From contig BTRK01000003.1 of the NCBI GenBank assembly GCA_036245805.1, forward strand, positions 18,392,464 to 18,456,463: 64,000 nucleotides of DNA. The letters are read 5' to 3'. Source of the stretch: Pristionchus mayeri (Eukaryota; Nematoda; Chromadorea; Rhabditida; Neodiplogasteridae). A program made the position numbers and the translations under genes. Positions within the stretch are counted from its first letter, which is position 1. The number at the start of each line of letters is the position of its first letter. Positions 11,496-21,900 of this stretch are shown here, piece by piece. The notes under the pieces are model-generated. The model saw only the letters and a program-made list of their open reading frames with translations, was not told the origin of the DNA and made no database searches.

Positions 11496-13338
11496 CTAAT
11501 CCGTGTTTCTTTTAAATTTAACGGCAATGGGTCTGAGTTTATCGATCGTGAATGTTCCAGTTTTGTCATAGCACACTTGAATAGTGATCCGATCGTCATT
11601 GATACTAATGGTCTTCATCAGTCCCTCTCCTGTGTTGTGTACCTTAGAATGATGGATTAAGGATCATTGGATAACAAATTTTCATCACCTTATAGTTGGA
11701 AGACTGATAGGAAGTCAATCGAAAAGTTCGCCTTTCAAATACTCCGAAAATGGATAGGAAAGAGCACAAGGAATCATCAATTTCGAATCCGAGGTCCAAT
11801 GTGATGAAGGTAGGAAAATTTACTGATCTTTTTTGCATTACCTGCAAAAGGAAAAGATTAGTATTTCACTTGTAATAAGGAACAACCTCGTATATAGTCG
11901 TGAACACTGATATTCCAATTTCACGGAACTTGAAAACTGCGGATTTCTTGTTTTCGAGTAGTTTAGTAATGTCCCGGTCGAAGAATCGATGTTCACTCAT
12001 AACCAACTTATCAGCATGCAAGAGCTTGATGACATCCAGACCCTCTTGGGGGAAATCGAGAATCGGAATAATAGTCACACCACCCATCTATAATAGATCC
12101 ATCAACATTTCGTATTTATTGAATCTACAATTCGTACATCAAATTTCATTTCGTTAAATCTTGTGTTCTTTCCTAGACACTCCAACTCCGCTGCCAAGTT
12201 TCGATTAGAGAGAAGATATCTACCCTTCCGACATGTCAGCAAAGCGTCGAAACTATTGGGAGTTGTGTCACACTGAATTTGTATTTGTCAAGACAAAACA
12301 TAAGAAGTCCTTACCAGGAACACATCGAGCTTCTGGTAAATATAGCGAACTCCCGACTCGATATCTCCTAATTTCGGATGCGCCTGTCTTATATTGCTAC
12401 GACTCTCAATGTCCAGATACGAAAGAATCGTTGTGAGCAATTCTGGTGGGAGGGATAGCAGATTTTCAGCCTGACAAAAAGCCAGATTTTGTTTTACGGA
12501 ATGTCTTGGGGCAAGAAATGATTCTCTTCATTTTACGCGTTTCCTCACAAATCAGGCATGAAAGGGGACACGCAGAATGGAAAGAGGCACTTCTTCGATA
12601 TTTGGCCCACCCCTATCATTTCTGATTCCCTCCCCATCACAGAGGGGTTGCGAGACCGAAGATCAGGGAGAGATACCTAGAAATGAGTGGGGGTAGGGGA
12701 GGAAGGCAAATATCGAGGGGGCAAATATCGAAGAAGTGCCTCAAAAGACTTATCTCTTGCGAAGCGGCTCCTTAAAGGAGGACTCTCGGCAAAGTAGCCA
12801 CATAGATAGAAGGGAGGTTCCACCCTCCAAAGATCATAGCGCGAGCTAGGAAGTGGACAGACATCGGTAGGATAGCTCAGTGGTAGAGCAGCTGTCACGT
12901 AATCGGAAGGTTGCGTGTTCGATTCCCACCAGTTTTTGACAAAACTTCAAGATATTTGAATTCGCGCACTCCCCTGTCCCATCAAGCGTCCATGGCACTC
13001 AGCCAACTAATCATAACTCTGTTGAGAGTAAAGATATGAATGTAATTTTTTTGGAGCCTTTAGTCGTTAAGAGGAGCTTGGCCATGGTTACTAAAGGCTC
13101 CAAAGTTGAACTTTGCCTACAGTCCTCCTTTAAACCTAGATTTAGCTATGTCCCCTTTTCCCATTCTCGATATGTAATAAACACGACTCACCAACTTATC
13201 TCCCTGCGCCAACATTTCGTAGATCAATCTATGATCGTCCATATCGTTTTTCTTTGCTTTATGAATGGCAGAGTGTAGTTTATGCGCCCCCGCACTTTTA
13301 GTAGGCCTGGAAGTCGCCTGGAAAAGTAGTGGAAACAC
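11496..13338 (-). CDS. F-box-type gene copy A2, start codon altered
   Basis: Minus-strand exons are: 13316 to about 13188 (donor GTGAGT after GDKL); about 12471-12319 (LPPELLTTILSYLDIESRSN, F-box-like); about 12275-12140; about 12084-11890; about 11848-11690; and about 11640-11496, ending KFKRNTD and a stop. In A, B and B2 exon one begins with ATG directly after TTTTC(C)AG. Here that ATG is GCG (ATSRPT instead of MTPRPT). An in-frame ATG at 13338 (MFPLLFQ) could serve if no upstream splice occurs. The remaining frame is open across all six exons (about 330 residues). The likely role is a substrate adaptor of an SCF E3 ligase, by F-box family knowledge; the C-terminal half is an unrecognised, probably nematode-specific domain. 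Confidence 0.55.
12583..12742. mobile_element. MITE family 1 copy in intron 1 of A2
   Basis: Orthologous to the copy at 5498-5661, so this insertion predates the segmental duplication. The right part differs by loss of the G run and a short local repeat (GCAAATATCGA). Confidence 0.75.
12773..13130 (+). mobile_element. Full-length tRNA-like element with TTAA target site
   Basis: Ends are inverted: TTAAAGGAGGACT at the left and AGTCCTCCTTTAA at the right, the outer TTAA being the probable target duplication, as in piggyBac-type insertion. Inside is a tRNA-like block at about 12868-12935 with A box (TAGCTCAGTGGTAGAGC) and B box (GTTCGATTCCCACC). Pairing of the anticodon arm is imperfect, so I do not assign an anticodon. 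Other copies are at 7962-8173 (partial) and 25115-25487 (inverted, full). A DNA-transposon-like body carrying a pol III promoter is unusual. No coding capacity is seen. Confidence 0.75.
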
Positions 13339-13654
13339 AATTCTGTGACAGCAATGAGACTAGACTGACGAATTTGGAATTTGAACAATTGTGGAGGATA
13401 AAGGTGAGAACATGAAAAGGTTTGATCGATGGAAAATGCTGACAACGCAAAAATAGTAATTAGAAGACGAAAGAAGAGTGTGGAGAAAGAGCGAATAGTG
13501 AATGGTGGTCTGGAAAGGGATTTAGGATTCGGTGAAAAAAATGGGAAGAGTGAAATACATCACTATCATGTATTCCAGCACAGCTGAGATGCTGATGGGA
13601 CTAACAATAACATATTGGCCGATGGTGCGAAAGAAGAGAGATCTTTTGTCTTAT

Positions 13655-14240
13655 GCGTAGGGTCCCCAAGGTGGTTGACAGAAATCATCACACAGGCCTA
13701 TTTCTGGGGTTAATGTGTCCCTATGGGACTGAATAGGATCATACTTTTTGAATTAGGTCGATATCTAATGTTTGAGTCAAGATATGGGCCAAAATGTGGG
13801 TGAATCGAGCATAACGTGAAAGGTCCAAAAAGCGAGACTAGAGAAAGAGGGCGGAGCCTATTTCATTTCTCCATGCGCGTTTCGAAATCGAAGAGACACA
13901 TGATGAGTTCGCAACCAAATCATTCGTTCAAAAGTAAATTTGGAAGCTTTTTTCATCCTCTTTCGAATGAGCCTCCGGGACCCTGGAAAATCCTTCTCTA
14001 AGTAGGTCAGCATACGAGTTTTATAGTTTTCTAGCTAAGTCGCTCTATAAAACTTGTATGCTGACCTACCTAGAGAATGATTTTCAAGGGTCCCGGAGGC
14101 TCATTCGAAAGAGGATGAAAAGAGCTTCGAAATTCATTTTTTAGCTAGCGATTTGGTTTCGAATGAAGCCTGTGTCCCCCCCCCTGATCTCGCTTTCGAG
14201 GGGGAAGGTGTCAGAGCCGAGTGGGCGGAGCTTGCAGTGT
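13655..14240. mobile_element. Insertion with palindromic core, unique to unit 2
   Basis: The junction sequence CTTATGCG is split relative to unit 1 (7840), which shows an insertion of about 590 bases. Its core, about 13902-14168, is an inverted repeat (strongest part 13942-14129, around the GGTCAGCATAC stems). No protein is encoded. It is probably a non-autonomous fold-back element; the exact ends are uncertain. Confidence 0.6.
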
Positions 14241-14344
14241 CTACTTATGCGGAAGATGGACCAGGAGGAGGCGTCTCTTCACATAAGTGATGAGGAACCA
14301 GCACGCTTAGAAAGTGACCAATCGATAGTACTGCCACCTCATTT

Positions 14345-15032
14345 TGACCGTAAAATTCCCCTTGTCTGGGTCACGGCATTTCACAGTCCTAAGTGCCGGT
14401 TGACGATCCCCAACTTACAGATCCCCAACCACGGCTCGTTAGGGGCGCATCTGACATGCACGCAGCGCGTGGCCGCGTCGCGTCTCCGCGTCGCGTCACG
14501 GTTAAACAGAATTTATCAATAGTTAAGAAATTTAAATCATCTTAGCGAGAAACATGTAGATCTTGCACTATCGTTTTCCGAACTCTCCATCCTCGACGAA
14601 ATCAGCGAGAATGAATTGAAGGAGCGGCCGAACACTGTTCCGTTCTCGCTCATTATGTGAACAATGATCAGGTCTACTAACTATAATAGCTTAAATATTT
14701 TTATGAACCCAGAGCAGCTCATCAAAATTTTTAAAATCCCGACATTGGGCACAACTTTCGCGAAAACGCTTGAAAAACACCAGTGATTGGCACTAAATGG
14801 GTAAAACAGTCGGTATACAGTGGTTTTTAAAAGTGCCTAGACGACTGATAAGAAATTACATTAAAATACAAAAAAATTATCAAGAAAACAATTTTTAACA
14901 AGTTGCGCGATAAATAACCATCTTAGTCATTTGAATTTCCCGTGCAGGCTGGAAGCTCGCGTGCGTCGCGTGCTTTTCAGATCTGTGATCGCTCTTTCGT
15001 AACGAGCCGTGCAACAACAACTTTTATTTATC
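14345..15032. other. Non-coding insert in unit 2; weak TIR block
   Basis: This stretch is absent from unit 1. It contains inverted 12-mers, CACGGCTCGTTA near 14430 and TAACGAGCCGTG near 15000, which may be the ends of a roughly 580-base element. It also has a GCGTCGCGTC-rich tract at 14468-14505. I see no gene. Confidence 0.35.
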
Positions 15033-15925
15033 AGGTTGGTCCATAAGTTTCTGACTATTTTCATGTTCGGACATTTTGACCTTCCCCGTCCAACGGATTC
15101 AGTCAATCAACTAATGGTTATGCATAGTTGATGAAGGCTTGGGAATACTTTTTACGCGACGCAATATCGGGCCAATTCAATCAGCAAGGATGACACTATT
15201 CACAGTCAAAATCTACTTCGTGCTTGATTTTCAACACTCTTCAATTGATCGTAAATCCAAGGGCAGAAGAGATTAAGACAAAAGCAATGTATTGTTGAGA
15301 AGCCTATTACAGGTACATAAAATTTGACACTTCGGAAGTTCTGGTCCTCTGAATCCTCGCTTAAAATTTTGGCCAAATCAATAAACTACGCCAATTGGAA
15401 AATGCTTGTTTTATATTTTCTGGCACTGTACTCGTATAGGTCAACCTCGAGAGGTCAATAGTCGCTCATTATTTTCTAACTTCCTACCTTAGTACATATT
15501 TATATTTAGGAGCAGATTCATAAATCAATAGGTAATTAGGATATTTCGGAACTGCGATGTAGAAATTGAAACACTGAAATCAGCACTTTTTGTTGTTTCT
15601 CTCTTCTCACTCGCAATGAAGACCGAGTTGTTCACGTTTAAATGAACAAGCAACTCTTGCCCTACTGCATATATGTTGGGCAGATTCAGGAGGTCTCAAA
15701 TATTTGAGAAGTTGAGCTCAACCAAAAACACCGAAAAACGCTATTTTCGGTAGTTTCGATATGAAAATAATTTTCTCACGTTCAATAACCGCTATATTCA
15801 ATGTAAATGTTTTACGGTACTCCACCACTACTGACGTCGCTAAAACTATATAGAAATTGCAGGCAATCGAAATAGGCCAGGAGAAATTATGAAAAATAAA
15901 AAGTCAGAAACTTATGGACCAACCT
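15033..15925. mobile_element. Mariner-type MITE (TIR AGGTTGGTCCATAAGTTTCT)
   Basis: Left AGGTTGGTCCATAAGTTTCT (15033) and right AGAAACTTATGGACCAACCT (ending 15925) are inverted. The TIR begins AGGTTGG like many mariner elements, and like the element at 57664-58555. The 893-base interior shows no transposase frame, so it is non-autonomous. Confidence 0.75.
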
Positions 15926-16223
15926 AATATTTATTTATCGTAGGCCACTAGGGTGCTTCGGCAAGTGCAGAATGTGCTATTTTCCGACTCCGGTCTTGTG
16001 TGCGGAGGCAAGGTGCGTACACTATGCCGCGACTTGGCGGTGATGTAGTGGGCGGAGTCTTGGTTTTGTGTGTATGCGAAATGCCGTGTGGGTATCGATT
16101 TAGAGACATGTCAGGTTTATACATGTTGCAAATTGGTTCCACACAAAGACAAATTATGCAACGGGGATCGAAGAAAAGTAGGTAGATTGAATATGCAAAA
16201 AATATCTGCTGACAAGGTACGTG

Positions 16224-17555
16224 CTATTCTGAGATTCGTTTGAATTTAACTTCAAGGAATGGTGACACATCATCGATCACTTCAATAATGATCCGATCGT
16301 CAGTGATAGTGATGATCTTCTTCCGACCATCGACAGTATTGTGTACCTTAAAATGATTGGTTAAGAATCATGGTTAAGAAACAAATTTTGATCACCTTAT
16401 AGTTCGATGGATGAGGGGGAGTCATTCGAAAAGAGGTTCTATCTAATGCTCCGAAAGTGCGCAAGAAAGTGCACAAGGAGCCATCAGTTTGGGAACCAAT
16501 TTCCACATCCATGTTGATTTCATTTGGAAATGACGGGGATCCTTTTTGCACTGCCTGAAAATATGAAGATTTTCATTTCATTTCTAATAAGAACGGACCT
16601 TGTACATCGATGTGAACACTGATATGCCAATTTCGCCGAACTTGAAGACTGCGGCTTTCTTGTTCTCGAGAATTGCGGTAATATCCCGGTCGAAGAATCG
16701 ATCTTCACTCATGACCAACTTATCAGCATGTAAGTATTTGACGGCATCTAGTCCCGCTTGGGGAAAATCGTTAATCTGCGTATGGGTGACACCAATCATC
16801 TAAAATTTATGAGTCAACATCGCATATTCGTCAAATCTTTAACACTTACACTAAATTTGATTTCGTTGAATGTCGTGTTCTTTCCCATTCGCTCGAACTT
16901 TGCAGTCAGACGTCCATTCCAAGCTGATTCAATGTCGCTCCCACAAGCCAACACAGCATAGAAACTGTTCTGAGATCCATCACACTGAATTTTTATTATC
17001 ACTCAAAAGTAGAAGAGGGCAAACGCCATTACCATATTGACAGTGAGGTGCTCGAAGGAATAATGAACTCCCAACTCGATGGCTGCCAATTTTGGATGCG
17101 TCTTTCTTATCTTCCGACGACTGGCAATGTCCAGACATGAAAGAATCTTGGCCAGTATCTCTGGAGGGAGGGATAGCAAATTTTTAGCCTGAATTGTTTG
17201 AATAGATTAGAAATGACTAGACAAGAAATAATGAGAGCTTTTTTACCACTTTTTTTATTCTCATCAGGTGGGTTTTCGTCCGACTTGGTACAAATCAACT
17301 AATTAGGGTTTAATTAGTTGATCTGGAACAATTCATTAATTATTAATTATTAATTATTAAAGATCAACGAATTAAACCCCATTCAGTCATTGGGTAACTT
17401 TAATGAACGGGACCCACCATCGTATCGCCCTTAGCCAACTTCTCGTAGATCACCATGATATCGTCATCCTTATGCATATCCTTCTTTGCTTTCTGAATTG
17501 CAGACTTCAGTTGTCCGCTGCTCTCCTCTGCTTTTCTAGTAAGTCTTCGAGTCAT
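16224..17555 (-). CDS. F-box-type gene copy B2, apparently intact
   Basis: Six minus-strand exons join in frame: 17555 to about 17420 (MTRRLTRKAEESSGQ, donor after GDTM); about 17192-17032 with an F-box-like segment (LPPEILAKILSCLDIASRR); about 16990-16850 (NSFYAVLACGSD); about 16800-16608 (GVTHTQINDFPQ); about 16557-16399 (VQKGSPSFPNEI); and about 16348-16224, ending FKRISE and a stop. The exon-one ATG directly follows an AG that could be an acceptor, so an upstream non-coding exon or spliced leader is possible. F-box proteins bind SKP1 and present substrates to cullin ligases. Only the short motif supports this role, and the other ~250 residues match nothing I recognise. This is the best reference copy for the cluster. 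Confidence 0.6.
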
Positions 17556-17559
17556 CTGA

Positions 17560-18906
17560 AAAAAAATCATTCAGCGGATTATTTGGCGGGTTTCAGAACA
17601 TCAATTGTTCTAAAAATAAATAGGCAAAGTGGTAATTATCGATCATTTCTGGATTTTTTCATTAGAAAGGCACGGTGAAATTCCAAAAATTAACTACCTT
17701 AAAAAATTACTAAATATTGCCAGTTAGTTTGCGATCTATGGCTAGCACTCATTAGTTTCCACACTCGGGAAAATAATGAAATAGTGGTGGAAGTAGAATA
17801 CTACAATTCGTGGGTTTTGTCTATGGATCATAGGTTATGATAGCAGAGGAGAGAAGCTTAGATCAATGAAAAATGGAAGTAGAGAACAGATGGTAATCGG
17901 AAGCGAAAATAGAAAGGTCGAGAAAGAGCTAAGAGAGAACTGTTGACTGATTCCATGCAAGTCCTTCCTTCCTCTCAAGATCGGATGCAGCCAATTACGT
18001 TCGTTCCTCCCCACCTCCTCCTCTCTTACCCCCTTCCCCTATGGCATGCCTCCTGCAATCTACGATGCTTTCTCACACGTTATACGATCTGTTCATAGCC
18101 AAGTGATAAATGAATGATAAAATGGCGATCGCATTTTCAATCTTGATCACCTAAGTAGGATCGCGCTGTGTCGTAAATAAGATTTTCTCACTTGTTTGTT
18201 GTGTTCTTCTCTATTCATCGTGAACCATGCAAGAATCAAAAAGTATAGCGTTATGCATGATTGGACTACTGACTTCAACTATCAAGAACGGCACAATCGA
18301 CAAATATTTCAGATATTCCTTCTTCAAAGAGTGAAGATTGAACTGACAAGAACAAGAACTTACAATAAATGTAAGGCGAGTGTCCCTTAGGAATGCCTAA
18401 ACTGTGGTTACAAACTGACATTTGGTCGAAAAATAGGATCGAATTTTGATGGGTTTCCTCACGTCAATCTCGCCTCTCCCCATTCATTCCTACTCCTTCT
18501 CCCCTCGACGAGTGGTTCACTCTCGAGCGCTCTCTACAATGGGTGATTCTATTCCGTTTTTCTCGATTGATTGACTCTTTCCAATAACAAAAATTTCCAG
18601 ACAACATTGTCGACAACGAAGGAGCCTCAACTAGAGTAAGTTTGCTACCACGCTATCCCTATTTTTCAAATTTAGAAAGAGCGACCATTTAAATTGCTGA
18701 TCTTTGGACTTTGCAGCCCGAAGCAGATGACTCTTCTTCCAGTTCCCTTCTCAGCCAGTCTGATCTATCGGTGGGATTTCACCCAATAGTTTCGATAAAA
18801 ATCACGTTACAGGATGCTCAGTTGATCGGATCGTGTGTAGTGGAGGATCTCGAGTGCACAGCAAGGGAACATTCCCTACTCGAGTTAGTTGATCTTTCAC
18901 AACCTC
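17560..18906. other. Intergenic, divergent promoter region; possible small exons
   Basis: This stretch lies between the minus-strand F-box B2 gene and the plus-strand Kelch gene, so it holds both promoters. Two short plus-strand stretches with splice signals, 18601-18637 and 18717-18771 (SSSSSLLSQSD), could be upstream exons of the Kelch gene, but I could not join them in frame to it. Confidence 0.4.
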
Positions 18907-18907
18907 T

Positions 18908-21900
18908 ATGGAGAGCCTTCTCGTAGATCATCCACTCCCTCCTCCTCTGCTTCATCCTTCTGCGATTCCTCATTCGTCCACCTTACAACTTGTGGTCAGT
19001 CATAATTTTTTTTCACACGAGAGAAATATTCACATTTGAATTTTATCGTACATATACTTGAGCTGTCTCCGACTTTTTGAGCTCGCGAAAAGTGGAAAAT
19101 GAACATCGAAAATGAGAACAGGTGACTTCTTGAGGCATCCAACTCCCGATTAGAGTTCGAGATGACGTCATCGACTGGCACGTCGAGCACGCCCTTCCTC
19201 AAGTTCTTTAGTCATAATGTTATTTAATATTTTATAAACTTACTAAACTTATGCTACCAATCAATATTGATTGCTCTGTTGCATGATTGATCTTTGATCT
19301 CTGCAGACACTCCGTCACTTCAATGTTCTTCGCGCCAGTAAGGAGTCATTCGATGTGCGCATCAAGTGCGGCAATGAGACCATCGACGCGCACAAGGCGA
19401 GAACATTTGCACATCAATCAATAATTCACTAGAAAATATGTTCAATTGTAGAAAAACAAAAAAACTTATTCGCTAAGCTTCGGAGTAGTATCAATTTTAT
19501 TTTAAAACCATATAACCCGCTAATCGGAGGAGGTAATCGTGCTGATTCTTCCGCGGTTGCAGGCCCTTCTGAGTGGTCGAGTACCGTACTTCTCTGGAAT
19601 GTTCTCTTCCGCCTTCGCCGTGGTGCTCACGGGAGACATCGATATGTCCAAGGGTCAGAGATCAATGATCAATAACTCACAGCCATCGCAATCCTCAGGC
19701 ATGTCCCAAATGGCCCTGAAGAGCCTCGTCGACTATGCGTACACTGGGAGATTGCACATCACTGCGGGCAACGTCGAAGATCTCTTCATGGGAGCGCAGT
19801 ACATGTTCATGGTGAGTATTGTAGCATGCCGATCGACAACTAACTATTTTCAAAGCGTCGTGTATCAATCGATATTTTGCCTGCAGGATACGGTAGTCCG
19901 GGAGTGCACTCAATTCTTCAAGAACGGAATTGACGACACGAATGCACTTTCACTGTTGCACTTCCTGAGACACGCCAAATACCCCGTCATCGACGACTTC
20001 ATCCAAACTTATATCCATGTGAGCAAGAGTAGAATGAGTAGCAATAATGTGTCATGATAAGCTTCCTAGCGTACATAAGCACTCGCGGAAGTGGACAATG
20101 TTTTGTTGTGTATATTTCAGGCCAATTTCGTGCCCATTTCGTGCTCGCACGACTTCCTCGAGTGCGGTGTAGACGAAGTAAAGTCACTCGTCACGAGAGA
20201 CGATTTGCGAGTCGACAGCGAGAGCCAGGTGAGAAACAACAGACTCCATATAGTTATGAGTGGTTGTGATCCTTGATCATTCAGAAATTAAGTGATTAGC
20301 ATTTGCAGGTCTTCGAAGCGATTGACCGCTGGATGGTGCACGACAGGGAGGAGAGGAAGCAGCACGGACCCGGGTAGGGATCTCTTCTCGAAATACGTTA
20401 AGATCAAAGACCAAATTGCAGTCTGCTCGCGAGCGTGCGTCTCCCTCGCATCTCGCCCTCCTTCCTCGAGGGAAGAATCAGGAAGACGTCGTGGGTGAGA
20501 GAGTCGCCAGCCTGTCTCGAGCTGCTGGTCGCTGCCAAGGTGAGCGAATACCGAAAGATCAAAGATCAGCCAATTTCAGGGACTCCCGAACTCATCGATT
20601 CCTGCTTGAGTCAATGATGAAGCAGCGCGCCGTCTGCCTGTGGTCATGGGTGAGTTATGATCTTTGATCTTTTGCCTATTCGCCTATCTAAAGGGAGGAA
20701 AAAGTTCGCCGATCACATGGATACGGCGGTGTACGACGCGATGAGCGACACGTGGATGCGTGAGTGCTCTTTGATCTTTGATATTTGCATCGCGATTCTC
20801 CTGATCACGTATTCTCTCGCTATATGAGCCCGTTTGCCTAAGAATCGATCAGATCGGAATGGATTCAGCACAGCAAAAATTGTCGATTCTCAATTGTCTT
20901 GCTCGATTCTTAGGCAAGCGGCCTTATATCTGATCGGTAACAGAACGTTCAACTTTTCTGCGAAGAAATTTGAATTCTACCGTAATGCAAATCTGGTAAT
21001 GTTTAAAAAGTTCAGAGGGGCACACTCATGAATCTCGTGGATGGGGGATGTTCGTCAATGGAGCTGCCTTCGTTGATGGAAAGGTGACTCTCGCGGTGAT
21101 AGGTCGGATGAGACCTATGTCGCTTTGATCTATCAGGCATGACGTCATAGTTCTAATCTGACCTAGTGCCACTCTTGCCTGCCATTCTAGTCTACAAAGA
21201 ACCTCTTATTTAGTGTTACTTCGCCACCGCTGGGGGATTCTCCGATGTGTACGACACCATTTCGAATGAATTCATCGATGTAAGCAAACAAAAATATTCG
21301 ATTGAATTTGGGATTAAAACTGAATTGAGGTGCCGCCGGGACTCGAACTCACCCGTGCTGACAGCACTGCATCACTGGCTGTCTACGGTGCCAAGATGTA
21401 TGCAGACATGGGCACATCTTCGATGTTTCGCCCCCCCCCCCTTTCCCCTCTCATTTAGAATTCCCTCCTAAGCGCAGAGGATTTGTGTGACCGAAAATCA
21501 GGGAGATATACCTAGAAATGAGTGGGGTACGAAGAAAGGGAGGGGTTGGCCAGATATCGAAGAAGTGCACAGGCATGATTTTGAATTTTCTGCAATTTAC
21601 TCAATTTTAAATGCATAAGCAACTCATTTGGCACTAGGTCGGAGGAGAGCTATAACGACACAGTTTTCATCATTGTATGATTGGAATTCAGCCTGGCCAT
21701 CGGAGGCCGCCTCCCCCACCACAATGTCCCTCTGGACACCGTGCTGCAGTACGATACGGCGCACGCTAATCCAGGTTAGCACAGTACTTCTGAAGAAGAC
21801 CGGACCAAGTTAAAGTAATATTATCAATTCCCCTTAGTAGTTACATCTCCAATTTAAGAGGAGATGAGCACTTCACTTTGACTCTATCCGTATCCATAAT

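Larger units (their letters stand above)
10490..17600. repeat. Segmental duplication, unit 2 (partner about 3536-9960)
   Basis: This block is colinear with unit 1 and carries F-box-type genes A2 and B2. Unit-specific insertions are: a MITE and full tRNA-like element in intron 1 of A2; 13655-14240; about 14345-15930; and divergent DNA between A2 and B2. The tract 16040-16210 matches 8180-8340. Confidence 0.85.

Noticed and set aside
12868..12935. Functional tRNA gene
   Set aside because: The block repeats inside a TIR element in three places and the anticodon arm pairs poorly, so it is treated as element-borne pol III promoter sequence.
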